Source: Danxiaibacter sp048498555 (GTDB taxonomy: Bacteria > Bacteroidota > Bacteroidia > Chitinophagales > Chitinophagaceae). Taken from it: a DNA stretch of 64,000 bases. Positions within the stretch are counted from its first letter, which is position 1, and each line of letters opens with the position of its first letter. The notes under the pieces are model-generated. The model was given only the letters and a program-made list of their open reading frames with translations. It had not been told where the DNA came from and made no database searches. The stretch spans positions 124,001 to 188,000 of the forward strand of contig JBEHXT010000005.1 of NCBI GenBank assembly GCA_048498555.1, in the 5' to 3' direction. This document shows positions 44,193 through 52,727 of this stretch, one piece after another. The position numbers and the translations under genes are program-made.

Positions 44193-46622
44193 ATGTTCCG
44201 TAATTACTTCAAAACCGCGTGGCGCAACCTGACTAAAAACAGGTTAAATGCGTCAATCAATACGATTGGCCTTTCTGTTGCATTTATTTGCTGCATATTA
44301 CTTTCGCTAACTGTGTACTACGAGTTTTCGTACGACAAATTTCATAAGAACGCACCGCAGCTATACAAAGTTTATTCTTTAAGCCATGCAGCAACAGGCG
44401 ACGAAAAAAACGGAACAATGTCCTACCCCGCAGCGCCATCCATGAAAGCAAATGTGCCCGGCATTATTAAATCAACAGGTATTATATATGGTGGCACAGG
44501 CATTATGTACAAGGACAAGGAAGTGGATAAGAGCATTATCCTGGTTGATAATGATTTTTTCAGCATGTTTACTTTTCCGGTGGTGAAGGGCAACGCCAAT
44601 GCACCGCTTGGGGGAATTGGTGATGTGGCGATCAGCCAAACAACTGCACGCGCTGTATTTGGCAATGAGGATCCGGTTGGCAAACTGGTGAGAGTGAAAA
44701 TATCCGGCGAATGGAAGGAACTTGCGGTGTCTTCAGTGTTAGCAGACTTCCCGGACAATTCAACCCTTCGTTACGATATACTCGCCCGCATGGAACTGAG
44801 CGGCGATTACGCAAGTAATAAAAACAACTGGAATAACCAGAACCACCCCGTATATGTACAGATCAATCCAAATACTACGCAACTGCAGGTGGAAAATGGC
44901 TTGCGAAATATGGTTAAGCAGTTCAACCTGGCAGATGAAAAAGAACTAACAAAACGCGGTTTCCGCAGAGACAAGAATGGCGACATGTTTGCATTCAAGC
45001 TCGCACCTTTTACGAGCCTGCATTTTGATCAGGAAATTGGCTCCGGAGGCACTGTGAGCAAACCTTATTTATATACGCTTGTGCTTATCGCTATTCTGGT
45101 ATTGGTGATAGCCTGTTTTAATTTTATTAATCTTAATGTGGCGCGTGCATTTACGCGTGCGCGCGAAGTTGGCGTTCGAAAAACAATAGGCGCAGATAAG
45201 AAACAGATCTTCTTACAATTATGGATCGAAAGTTTTCTGCTTTGCCTGATCGCAGTAATCATTGCGCTTGCAGTATCATACCCTTTGCTTACACCGTTCA
45301 ATGCCTTGTTTGTTGAAAAGCTAAAACTTGCAACACTTATGCACCCTGCTGTTATTATAAGTGTTATGGCAGGCATGGTGCTGGTATCATTCTTAGCAGG
45401 CGGCTATCCCGCATGGATCGTATCGAGGTTCAAAACAGTAGAAGTATTAAAAGGCAAAGTCTCGGTAAATCGTTCAGTATACCTGCGCAATGGCCTGATC
45501 ACTTTTCAGTTTGTTATGGCAAGCCTGCTGATATGCGGCACATTTATTATTTACAAACAGTTTGATCACTTACGTACAGCATCGCTTGGATTTGAACAGG
45601 AAAACATTATCAGCATCCCTATCAAGAACAAGGAAAACAGCTCAGCCTATATCAGGCAACTAAGAGCAACCCTCGCATCAAATCCGGAAGTAGTCAACAT
45701 TTCAGGAAGCTCTGGCAATATAGGTATCGGTTTAGATCATAGCCAAACCTCTATGGCCATGGGCTTTGATTATGAAGGCAAACAAATATTTACCAATCTG
45801 CTCACTGTTGACTATGACTTTCTCAAAACGCTCGGCGTAAAGCTAATTTCAGGCAGGGAATTTACGCCCGAATTTACATCAGACACTTCAACAGCAACAG
45901 ACGGAAATGTAATTGTAACTGAAAGCATGGCCAAACAGTTCGGCAAGCCTGATGCGCTCGGCATAACAATGACAGACACTTCCGGCCCGCACTGGACGAT
46001 CGTGGGGATTATACCCGATTTTCACTTATTCAGCATGAATGAAAAAATGGTTCCCTTAACGCTAACAATGAATAAGCACAACCAGATTGGCTATATGCTG
46101 GTTAAAGTAAAAACGAGCAATCCTGCTCGTGCCATGGGAACCATCAGGGCAACATATAAAACCATCGAACCTGATAACACTTTAACGCCATCCTATGTGA
46201 ATGAAAACACAGAACGTTGGTACGAAAAGGAACAAAGGCTTAGTAAGATATTTTTTACATCAGCTGCAATTGCTGTATTGTTAAGCTGCCTGGGACTCTT
46301 TGCTATTGTTACGCTGGTAATGCAGCAACGCCGCAAAGAAATCGGGGTGAGAAAAGTACTGGGGGCATCGATAGCCCAAATCACTTCGCTATTATCTAAA
46401 GACTTTTTGTTGCTGGTGTTGCTTGCTTTTGTGATAGCTACTCCCCTTGCCTGGTATTTATTGAATCAATGGTTGCAGAATTTCCCCTACAGGATTAGCA
46501 TTAGCTGGTGGATATTCCCTATAGCGGGCATAGCAGTGCTTTTAATCGCATTAATTACGATAAGCGTTCAAACCATCAGGGCTTCGTTGGCCAACCCCGT
46601 AAAAAGCTTAAGAACAGAATAA
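44193..46622 (+). CDS. FtsX/MacB-type ABC transporter permease
   Basis: An 809-aa inner-membrane protein from ATG 44193 (the longer TTG start at 44157 is unsupported). It begins FRNYFKTAWRNLTKNRLNASINTIGLSVAF, followed by a MacB-like periplasmic domain, an FtsX core (ALVIACFNFINLNVARAFTRAREVGVRKTIGA), a second periplasmic domain and a second FtsX core (LFAIVTLVMQQRRKEIGVRKVLGASIAQ). The eight-helix duplicated layout is the common Bacteroidota form. No ABC ATPase gene is adjacent. Such permeases often work with a distant ATPase, or in stress-responsive lipid or antibiotic export. Confidence 0.9.
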   Translation: MFRNYFKTAWRNLTKNRLNASINTIGLSVAFICCILLSLTVYYEFSYDKFHKNAPQLYKVYSLSHAATGDEKNGTMSYPAAPSMKANVPGIIKSTGIIYGGTGIMYKDKEVDKSIILVDNDFFSMFTFPVVKGNANAPLGGIGDVAISQTTARAVFGNEDPVGKLVRVKISGEWKELAVSSVLADFPDNSTLRYDILARMELSGDYASNKNNWNNQNHPVYVQINPNTTQLQVENGLRNMVKQFNLADEKELTKRGFRRDKNGDMFAFKLAPFTSLHFDQEIGSGGTVSKPYLYTLVLIAILVLVIACFNFINLNVARAFTRAREVGVRKTIGADKKQIFLQLWIESFLLCLIAVIIALAVSYPLLTPFNALFVEKLKLATLMHPAVIISVMAGMVLVSFLAGGYPAWIVSRFKTVEVLKGKVSVNRSVYLRNGLITFQFVMASLLICGTFIIYKQFDHLRTASLGFEQENIISIPIKNKENSSAYIRQLRATLASNPEVVNISGSSGNIGIGLDHSQTSMAMGFDYEGKQIFTNLLTVDYDFLKTLGVKLISGREFTPEFTSDTSTATDGNVIVTESMAKQFGKPDALGITMTDTSGPHWTIVGIIPDFHLFSMNEKMVPLTLTMNKHNQIGYMLVKVKTSNPARAMGTIRATYKTIEPDNTLTPSYVNENTERWYEKEQRLSKIFFTSAAIAVLLSCLGLFAIVTLVMQQRRKEIGVRKVLGASIAQITSLLSKDFLLLVLLAFVIATPLAWYLLNQWLQNFPYRISISWWIFPIAGIAVLLIALITISVQTIRASLANPVKSLRTE

Positions 46623-46642
46623 CATTCTATATAATTGCCAAT

Positions 46643-46682
46643 TAAAAAGCCGTTTCCATTCGTCACTGGACACGGCTTTTTA
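46643..46682 (+). terminator. Terminator of the FtsX-type permease gene
   Basis: TAAAAAGCCGTTTCCA pairs with TGGACACGGCTTTTTA (one mismatch) over 8 nt. The T-rich arm lets it work in both directions. Confidence 0.8.
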
Positions 46683-46823
46683 GCTTTGCTATTCCGGATA
46701 TCCAGGAGTGAATGATTAATTTCCTGGCCTATGTTGAATAACTTTTACCAAAACAATTTTGCTTAATCTGTCATTTTCTTTTTTCAGGCTCCAGCCATCG
46801 GAACAAATGCAACCTTCAACACT

Positions 46824-47318
46824 TTAAAATTTCATGGCAGCAATGCCCAACAAACGCCTGTATAAACCTAACTGTCCAAGAAAATAGGATTCATGATCTA
46901 TGCTGAAGACTATAGAATCGAACAATTTAAAATCGCCTCCGGGCATCTCGAAAGGATCCTTTCCGTTTAATTGCTCTTCGGTTAATTTTTGTAAGCCCTC
47001 TTTTAAAGCTGGCGAAACCTTATCCCATGCTTTGCGGCACTCGTCCAGCGAAGGATAAACTACTCCTTCCTGAATACCTTTAAAACCCTGAAATTCTTTA
47101 GTTGTATCCAGTTCAATGTTTACCTGTATACCTTTAGCCAGCGCCTCTCTTTCATAAACCATTCTGCCTGCGATATAGGCAACGTGATTAGCCTGTGAAT
47201 TTAGACGGTCATGTGTTTTTTCTTCCGGTATATTCTCCAAAGCATGGTGATATTGACTGGTGTGAAAATCATACACCGAAATAAAGAATTCCAAAGCGTT
47301 CTTTTTTTGTGTTTCCAT
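46824..47318 (-). CDS. DinB-superfamily protein
   Basis: A 164-aa cytoplasmic protein from ATG 47318 (METQKKNALEFF). Further upstream the frame stays open to 47429 but encodes no recognisable sequence. The four-helix DinB-like layout is suggested by three spaced His: YHHALENIPEEK, NHVAYIAGRMVYERE and SIDHESYFLGQLGLYRR, consistent with the metal-binding triad of the family. In other bacteria, family members act as thiol-dependent transferases, or their role is unknown. Monocistronic. Confidence 0.8.
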   Translation of the reverse strand: METQKKNALEFFISVYDFHTSQYHHALENIPEEKTHDRLNSQANHVAYIAGRMVYEREALAKGIQVNIELDTTKEFQGFKGIQEGVVYPSLDECRKAWDKVSPALKEGLQKLTEEQLNGKDPFEMPGGDFKLFDSIVFSIDHESYFLGQLGLYRRLLGIAAMKF

Positions 47319-47736
47319 GTTTGTAATTTTTGTAAATAAGGAATTTATCAATTTTAACTGTATCCACGTTACAAACTTACAACGGTAAATATGGCCTAAA
47401 GGTTGTGAATGCGTCAATTTCCGGGGCAATTGCGAAAAACATGGGTTAAATTCCGGTGGTTTTACGTTATAAGTTTTACGTTGTACGTTTAAGCCCTTAT
47501 GGAAATATTTGCGAGAAAAAGATCTTGTGATCCGTACGTGACGTATTTGCCGCCTTGTTTAAAATTTTTCGTATTAAGGGAATATAATACTTACACTGAG
47601 GAATACGGGAGAAGACACAGAGAATCACAGAGATTTTGTTTCATTTTCAATTTTCAACTATCAATTGTCAATTAACTAAAAACTTTGCGTCGCTCAGTGT
47701 CCTTTGTGCCTTCATGTTTCAAAAAACTCTGTGGCG
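47319..47736. repeat. Intergenic block of degenerate dispersed repeats
   Basis: Several low-information repeats lie side by side: TTTTACGTTATAAGTTTTACGTTGTACG-type at 47461-47490, GACACAGAGAATCACAGAG near 47611-47632, TTTCAATTTTCAACTATCAATTGTCAATT-type near 47643-47675, and CTTTGCGTCGCTCAGTGTCC at 47683-47702. I recall phrases of the last kind from many unrelated genomes as intergenic repeats. No gene is present. Confidence 0.5.
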
Positions 47737-48432
47737 CTATCGAGTCATCCCATTAACATCAGTTGTCAACACCTCGCTCATATAATCAAAAAACGGGCGC
47801 ATATTTTTATATGTTTCATTGGCGTGTTCCAGGAAATCTCTACTCAACACGTCTTCGTCTGAAAAAGGCCGGATAAGCAAATACTGCTTGTAGCGCAACA
47901 GGTCAACAGCTTCATGTTTGGCATCAAAACCTTTGGGTGCTGTCTTTAACTGTTCTCCTTTTAGCTGATTGAATGTTGTTCTAAATGGCTTACTGCCGAG
48001 AATTTTTCGCAAAGGCGTTGGATCAAACGCGATATCATCGCGAACCCGTTTAAGATCTTCATTGTTTGGGCCCCAAAAGCCACCAGCAATAAAGCTGTTG
48101 CCCGGCTCTATATGAAAATAGTAACCTCCGCGGCGGTATTTTGTTGCGCGTTTAAAATTGCCGCTCCAACCTGTTTTGTAAGGCGTTTTATCTTTTGAGA
48201 AACGTGTATCCCGGTAAATACGATGCAACGCCTTTTTACCAGACAAAGTTTCAATAACGTCATGCATACTTAACATCTGCAACAATTCGCCGGCAAAGGA
48301 TTCCAGATGTGCTGCCTCGTGCAGGTATATATCTTTATTTTCATTGAACCATTCCCTGTTATTGTTTTGCTTCAAAGCGTTCAAAAAGTCGAAAGAAGAG
48401 CGATGAATTTGAGCTGAGTTTTGTTTATCCAT
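47737..48432 (-). CDS. DUF2461 family protein
   Basis: A 231-aa protein from ATG 48432 (MDKQNSAQIHRSSFDFLNAL). The long frame above this start is not conserved. The family signature is visible in FLNALKQNNNREWFNENKDIY, RIYRDTRFSKDKTPYKTGWSGNF, GGYYFHIEPGNSFIAGGFW and YLLIRPFSDEDVL, as in the TIGR02453 group. Function is unknown. It is divergent from the ArsR operon with 254 nt between the starts. Confidence 0.85.
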   Translation of the reverse strand: MDKQNSAQIHRSSFDFLNALKQNNNREWFNENKDIYLHEAAHLESFAGELLQMLSMHDVIETLSGKKALHRIYRDTRFSKDKTPYKTGWSGNFKRATKYRRGGYYFHIEPGNSFIAGGFWGPNNEDLKRVRDDIAFDPTPLRKILGSKPFRTTFNQLKGEQLKTAPKGFDAKHEAVDLLRYKQYLLIRPFSDEDVLSRDFLEHANETYKNMRPFFDYMSEVLTTDVNGMTR

Positions 48433-48626
48433 AGCCAATACAAATAAGATACGAAAGTGAATTGCAAATATAAAAGCACAGCCATCATTTTGTCGTATTA
48501 AAGCCTGAAGGGCCAATAAATAACTACTAACAGTTTACAATCCAATCTTCCGGCAAACGTATTATTGCGGTGTACCGCTGATGATAATAAATTCTCTTCG
48601 AAAAAATTTTCCCCGGAAAAACTTGC

Positions 48627-48668
48627 GAAACGAATCAGTTGCACTTATATTTGCAACCGAATAGTTTC
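48627..48668 (+). promoter_or_regulatory. Palindromic operator overlapping the ArsR-SRPBCC promoter
   Basis: GAAAC-N6-GTTGCA-N8-TGCAAC-N6-GTTTC is an exactly symmetric two-part palindrome of 42 bp centred at 48647.5. Its middle contains TATATTTG (48646-48653), a TAnnTTTG -7 element, so a dimeric regulator bound here would block the promoter. The ArsR start codon is 18 nt downstream. Autoregulation is inferred. Confidence 0.65.
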
Positions 48669-48686
48669 ATATTAAATGATGCACTG

Positions 48687-49007
48687 ATGAGAAGAGATAT
48701 TTTTCAGGCCATTGCCGACCCTACACGAAGGGCCATCATCGCTTTAATTGCGTTACAGGCAATGACGCCAAATGCCATTGCAGAACATTTTGATACCACT
48801 CGCCAGGCTGTTTCAAAACACTTGAGAATTCTGACAGAATGTGAACTGATAAAACAAGAACACCAGGGGCGCGAGATTTACTATCTGCTGGAGATTGATA
48901 AAATGAAAGAAATAGATAAATGGTTGGATCAGTTCAGGAAAATCTGGGAAAGCAGGTTCCAGCAACTCGACCAACTTTTAACTACAATTAAAAAGCAAAA
49001 AAAATGA
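48687..49007 (+). CDS. ArsR-family winged-helix regulator
   Basis: A 106-aa regulator from ATG 48687 (MRRDIFQAIADPTRRAIIALI, the usual opening). The longer frame to 48639 overlaps the promoter. The recognition helix is in NAIAEHFDTTRQAVSKHLRILTECELI and the wing in GREIYYLL. It has no metal-binding Cys pair, so it belongs to the SRPBCC-linked non-metal group. It overlaps the next gene by 4 nt (ATGA). It probably represses its own operon through the palindrome at 48627-48668. Confidence 0.93.
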   Translation: MRRDIFQAIADPTRRAIIALIALQAMTPNAIAEHFDTTRQAVSKHLRILTECELIKQEHQGREIYYLLEIDKMKEIDKWLDQFRKIWESRFQQLDQLLTTIKKQKK

Positions 49008-49513
49008 GCCACAATCTGCAATTCGATTTCCTTGCCGATAAGGAAAAAAATACACTCACCATCAGGCGCGAATTTTTAGCCGGCCGTCAATTGGTTTGGG
49101 ATTGTTATACCAAAAGTGAACTTCTTGACCAATGGTTTGCACCAAAACCATTAACTACAAAAACAAAATCAATGGATTTCCGCGAAGGTGGCCGCTGGCA
49201 TTACGCCATGGTTGAACCCAATGGCACAGAATATTGGGGCCTGACTGAATACCGGAAAATTGAACCAATTGATTACTACACGGCGCTTGACGCATTCTCT
49301 AATGCTGAAGGTGAAATTAACGAAGGCCTTCCTCGTGCAGAATGGCGCGTAACATTTACAGATAAAGCAGAAAACGCATTGGTTGAAACAATTGTTACTT
49401 ACAAATCACTCGCAGATTTAGAAACGGTAATTCAAATGGGAATGGAACAAGGCATGAAGGCAACGCTTGAAAAACTTGACGAATTATTGTTAACCATAAA
49501 TAAGCAAAAATGA
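49004..49513 (+). CDS. SRPBCC (AHSA1-like) protein, first copy
   Basis: A 169-aa protein of the Aha1/START-like SRPBCC fold: TIRREFLAGRQLVWDCYTKSELLDQWFAPKP, FREGGRWHYAMVEPNGTEYWGLTEYRKIEP and VTFTDKAENALVETIVTYKSLADLETVIQMGMEQGM match the activator-of-Hsp90-ATPase-like group found next to ArsR regulators. These bind small hydrophobic ligands; the ligand is unknown. Overlaps on both sides (ATGA) indicate coupled translation. Confidence 0.92.
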   Translation: MSHNLQFDFLADKEKNTLTIRREFLAGRQLVWDCYTKSELLDQWFAPKPLTTKTKSMDFREGGRWHYAMVEPNGTEYWGLTEYRKIEPIDYYTALDAFSNAEGEINEGLPRAEWRVTFTDKAENALVETIVTYKSLADLETVIQMGMEQGMKATLEKLDELLLTINKQK

Positions 49514-49923
49514 GCAACAAAATCATTGTCGCAGCTACAATAAACGCCGACGCAAAAAAAGTTTGGGATTATTATACCAATCCTGAACATATTACTAAGT
49601 GGAATTTTGCGGACCCTTCCTGGCATTGCCCCTCAGCATCTAATGATATGCGCGCAGGCGGAAAATATTCAGCAAGAATGGAAGCGAAAGATGGCAGCTT
49701 TGGATTTGATTTCGACGCTGTTTACGATGAAGTTATAGAGGGTGAAAAATTCACTTATACAATGCCCAATGGCAGACAGGCAACTGTAGCATTCTCAACC
49801 GGAGGTAACCCGACTGAAGTTACCGTATCGTTTGACCCTGAAAATGAAAACCCGATAGAAATGCAAAGAGGTGGCTGGCAGGCCATACTTAACAACTTCA
49901 AAAGCTACGCTGAAACAAACTAA
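49510..49923 (+). CDS. SRPBCC (AHSA1-like) protein, second copy
   Basis: A 137-aa SRPBCC protein (ATINADAKKVWDYYTNPEHITKWNFADPSWHCP, MRAGGKYSARMEAKDGSFGFDFDAVYDEV, GGWQAILNNFKSYAE). It is distantly related to the first copy and closer to the polyketide-cyclase-like branch. It is the last gene of the ArsR operon and is followed 63 nt later by a terminator. Confidence 0.92.
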   Translation: MSNKIIVAATINADAKKVWDYYTNPEHITKWNFADPSWHCPSASNDMRAGGKYSARMEAKDGSFGFDFDAVYDEVIEGEKFTYTMPNGRQATVAFSTGGNPTEVTVSFDPENENPIEMQRGGWQAILNNFKSYAETN

Positions 49924-50332
49924 AAAGTAAGCCCGTACAGCATACACAAAATCGGCGTTCGCCGAAAAAATACTTCTTCAGAGCAAAAAGGACAATGTTT
50001 GATAAACACTTTGTCCTTTTGTTTGTTTGTAATTTCATACGCTTCATTTTACAGTTAAATTTCAATGTGAAACCCTTAAATACTATTGTGTGTTATAAAA
50101 AACTGGTTTAATTTTATGAATAACCGAAGCAATATTTGCATTTTTTAGAGGCTGCTGTAACGCGAAATGAAGTGCTGCATATCGTCTGTTTTAGAACCGG
50201 ATAATTAAAGGCGATAATCCCATAAAACAACAACTACAGAAAAAAATATTAAAACGCTAACCCGTTTTTTGCCTGCATGGCCATATCCGCACCTTGTTGA
50301 TCAATTGTATTGTAACACATAAAGCCAATAAT
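49924..50332. other. 409-nt intergenic region before the redox cluster
   Basis: It holds the terminator at 49986-50030 and the presumed promoter region for the cluster starting at 50333. The best -7 candidate is AATATTTG at 50131-50138, which breaks the TA rule. No gene was recognised. Confidence 0.4.
49986..50030 (+). terminator. Terminator of the ArsR-SRPBCC operon
   Basis: AAAAGGACAATGTTT pairs with AAACACTTTGTCCTTTT (one mismatch) over a short loop, then a T-rich tract (GTTTGTTTG). It is a sister of the element at 42769-42804. Confidence 0.8.
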
Positions 50333-50581
50333 ATGACCTCCAATGAAAAATGCAACCGTCGAAGGTTCATTAAATCAACGCTAATAGCGGGAACTGCTGC
50401 GGGTATAGCCGCTCCGATCATCCCAGGTTCAGGGCCAGCCGATGATACACAGGTAACAATGCTAACCTCTGACGGCAAACTAGTATCAGTCAACAAATCT
50501 GTTCTCCAACAAACCACGGAACAAACAAAGGCGACAGAAAGGGAAGTGTTTGAATGGATGAATGAAAAACACAAAGCTTAG
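50333..50581 (+). CDS. Small Tat-signal protein of the redox cluster
   Basis: An 82-aa protein from ATG 50333. The Tat motif NRRRFIKS (residues 8-15) precedes a hydrophobic stretch (TLIAGTAAGIAAPIIPG). The rest contains QVTMLTSDGKLVSVNKSVLQ, which resembles TVKLLSPDGKIVEVDSSEI just after the Tat signal of the ferredoxin at 53206-54129. No cofactor motif is present. It may be an accessory or assembly peptide of the complex; this is inferred from the shared module and position. It is the first gene of the cluster. Confidence 0.7.
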   Translation: MTSNEKCNRRRFIKSTLIAGTAAGIAAPIIPGSGPADDTQVTMLTSDGKLVSVNKSVLQQTTEQTKATEREVFEWMNEKHKA

Positions 50582-50631
50582 TTTCCCAACAAATGCCCAA
50601 AACCAATTTCTTCACATCCAAACTAACGGTC

Positions 50632-51315
50632 ATGAAACTTAGGACCAAAATTTCATTGTTAAGTATTGCGCTTGTAATAGCAATGCTTGGGTACGTGATT
50701 TCCTGCACGCACAAAGACACAGTACCTCCTACCGGCGGCTCCAACGGTTCTGACATTACACGCGGAACAGACCATATTGGGTTTAATGATGGTAAAACGA
50801 ATTTTGACAAGGCCCACTCCAATGTTAACTGGGCAACTGCTTATTTAGGTTCTACTTCCATACTAACAGGAAGATTCAACAATTTTGGATTTAATACCTT
50901 CAACTTCTATGAAGACAAGGCGGACAGTATTTATTTCGAAGCTTGGGTCTATCTAAACACTGTTAATACCAGCGAAACTGCAAGAGATACCGGATGCTTG
51001 ATTTCCACTTTCGGAACTTCTAAAAAGGCTGGTTATGTAGATAGTAACCTCGCGATCATTACAAGTAAAAAAGTTGAATTAAGCACAACTGATAAAGGGT
51101 ATATAATTACAGCAGACTTTACCTTTCATGGTGTGACCAAAGAAATAACCGCTAAAATGGACTACGCGGGTAAGGTTGCCTCCGGCAGTTCAGACGTATA
51201 CGGCTTTAACCTGGCATTCTCCATTCTCGCCATTTCTGATTTCGGCATTGCATCTACCAGCATTAGCGACAACGTTGATGTTAAATGCGGTGCATCATTC
51301 AAACACTCGCAGTAA
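50632..51315 (+). CDS. YceI-family lipoprotein
   Basis: A 227-aa lipoprotein from ATG 50632 (lipobox VISC, Cys25). The mature part is a YceI/polyisoprenoid-binding lipocalin-like barrel: FDKAHSNVNWATAYLGSTSILTGRF, FNFYEDKADSIYFEAWVYLNT and ADFTFHGVTKEITAKMDYAGKV. By family knowledge it may bind a long-chain isoprenoid (for example a quinone side-chain) in the periplasm. It lies 50 nt after the small Tat gene and 43 nt before the cytochrome gene, in a cluster with a quinone-site membrane protein. Confidence 0.87.
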   Translation: MKLRTKISLLSIALVIAMLGYVISCTHKDTVPPTGGSNGSDITRGTDHIGFNDGKTNFDKAHSNVNWATAYLGSTSILTGRFNNFGFNTFNFYEDKADSIYFEAWVYLNTVNTSETARDTGCLISTFGTSKKAGYVDSNLAIITSKKVELSTTDKGYIITADFTFHGVTKEITAKMDYAGKVASGSSDVYGFNLAFSILAISDFGIASTSISDNVDVKCGASFKHSQ

Positions 51316-51358
51316 TCCTGCTATAGCCGCATTATCGCTCACAAGCAAATTATCAGTT

Positions 51359-51727
51359 ATGAAATTCAGAAAAATTTATATGATATGGCTGGTTGTGCTA
51401 AGTACAGGGTGCTACTATGATGTAATTAAACCTGCGGACCCTAACGCACCACCACAAACAGTTAGCTTTAGTGGGGACCTACAACCCATTTTCAATACTA
51501 ACTGCGCCAGTTCGGGCTGCCATGGAGGGGCTCATGAGCCTACGCTAACGGCAGACAAATCTTACAACGCCCTGATGTCTGGCGGATTCGTAAACACACT
51601 TATCCCAACGGAAAGTATACTGTACCAGGAAGTAAATACTGGCTCAATGCCTCCAACAGGCAAACTGGCACCCGTTCAGATTCAACAGATTCTCGACTGG
51701 ATTAAAAACGGCGCACCTAATAACTAA
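51359..51727 (+). CDS. Lipoprotein cytochrome with a CX4CH haem motif
   Basis: A 122-aa lipoprotein from ATG 51359 (lipobox LSTGC). The haem site is NCASSGCHGG, in which four residues separate the two Cys in place of the usual two. The surroundings (FSGDLQPIFNTNCASSGCH, then MSGGF and SMPPTGKLAPVQIQQILDWIKNGAP with the distal Met) are of the planctomycete/PSCyt1-like c-type cytochrome kind. It would carry electrons in the periplasm, anchored to a membrane. It follows the YceI gene and precedes the DUF5777 gene. Confidence 0.8.
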   Translation: MKFRKIYMIWLVVLSTGCYYDVIKPADPNAPPQTVSFSGDLQPIFNTNCASSGCHGGAHEPTLTADKSYNALMSGGFVNTLIPTESILYQEVNTGSMPPTGKLAPVQIQQILDWIKNGAPNN

Positions 51728-51743
51728 CTTAAAAAAAGCACAA

Positions 51744-52718
51744 ATGAAAGCATACACAAATACATACTGCAGCATTTATAAAGTTGCGTTGCTCGTGCTG
51801 CTGTGCTTTATGGGATTGGTGAAAACAGGCTACACGCAAGACTCTACGGCAAAAAGCCAGGATACAACAGCGCATGAGGCAGAAGAAGCTCCTGCACCCA
51901 AAAAAAGCAAACCCGTAAAAGAAACCTTTGCAAGCATTTGGATACTGGATAACCAAACAGTAATGGTTCCAATAAAAGGAACAATGGAGCTTGATTTTAT
52001 GCACCGTTTTGGAACCATTGAAAACGGCTACCAGGATTTTTTTGGCTTGTTTGCGGGCACTAATATCAGGCTTGCAGGAAACTATGTTCCTATTGACAAA
52101 TTAATGGTAGGGCTATCGTTCACCGAATACAATTTAACATGGGAAGGATATGCCAAGTATGCGTTGCTTCAACAAACCCAGGATAATAAGATCCCTGTGA
52201 GTGTTACATATTACGGTGATGTTTCTATAGATACAAAGGCAGATCCGACCGGAACGCTTTACCCGCATTTCTCCGACAGGATGTTATTCTTTAACCAGTT
52301 GATCTTCGCCAGAAAAATAAACGACAGGTTCTCTATACAGGTAGCACCGAGCATTACACACGTTAATACCGTACAAGGCTTTTACCCTGGTGATACTACT
52401 TCCGATGGCAAAAGCGTGCTGAAAAAAGAAATGCATAACGATCACTTCGCTATCGCATTCTCAGGAAAAATAAAATTATCTAACACACTTAACCTTTTGC
52501 TGAATTATGACCAGCCATTAACAAAGCACATGACCAACAATCCAAATCCGAATTTATCAGCAGGGCTAGAAATCAATACCAGCGCGCACGCATTCCAGGT
52601 TTTAATTGGCAACTACCGTTATATAACACCATCGCGTAATAACTATTATAACAACAATAATTACCAGGATGGCCAGTGGCTCATCGGCTTTAACATAACC
52701 AGGCTTTGGAATTTCTAA
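51744..52718 (+). CDS. DUF5777 outer-membrane beta-barrel protein
   Basis: A 324-aa protein with signal peptide (ALLVLLCFMGLVKTGYTQ) and a Ser/Thr/Ala-rich start. The sequence then has many short amphipathic strands and ends with a C-terminal aromatic (ITRLWNF), as in outer-membrane barrels. SIWILDNQTVMVPIKGTMELDFMHRFG is the opening of DUF5777. Function unknown; the family appears next to cytochromes and NrfD-like proteins in Bacteroidota, suggesting an accessory role in electron transfer or substrate entry. Confidence 0.82.
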   Translation: MKAYTNTYCSIYKVALLVLLCFMGLVKTGYTQDSTAKSQDTTAHEAEEAPAPKKSKPVKETFASIWILDNQTVMVPIKGTMELDFMHRFGTIENGYQDFFGLFAGTNIRLAGNYVPIDKLMVGLSFTEYNLTWEGYAKYALLQQTQDNKIPVSVTYYGDVSIDTKADPTGTLYPHFSDRMLFFNQLIFARKINDRFSIQVAPSITHVNTVQGFYPGDTTSDGKSVLKKEMHNDHFAIAFSGKIKLSNTLNLLLNYDQPLTKHMTNNPNPNLSAGLEINTSAHAFQVLIGNYRYITPSRNNYYNNNNYQDGQWLIGFNITRLWNF

Positions 52719-52727
52719 CCGAAAAAA

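Noticed and set aside
43789..44232. 147-aa plus-strand frame
   Set aside because: It runs antisense to the AraC remnant and into the permease start; no domain recognised.
47461..47493. Possible CRISPR-like repeats
   Set aside because: The repeats are degenerate, have no constant unit length and no spacers; no array was found anywhere in the window.
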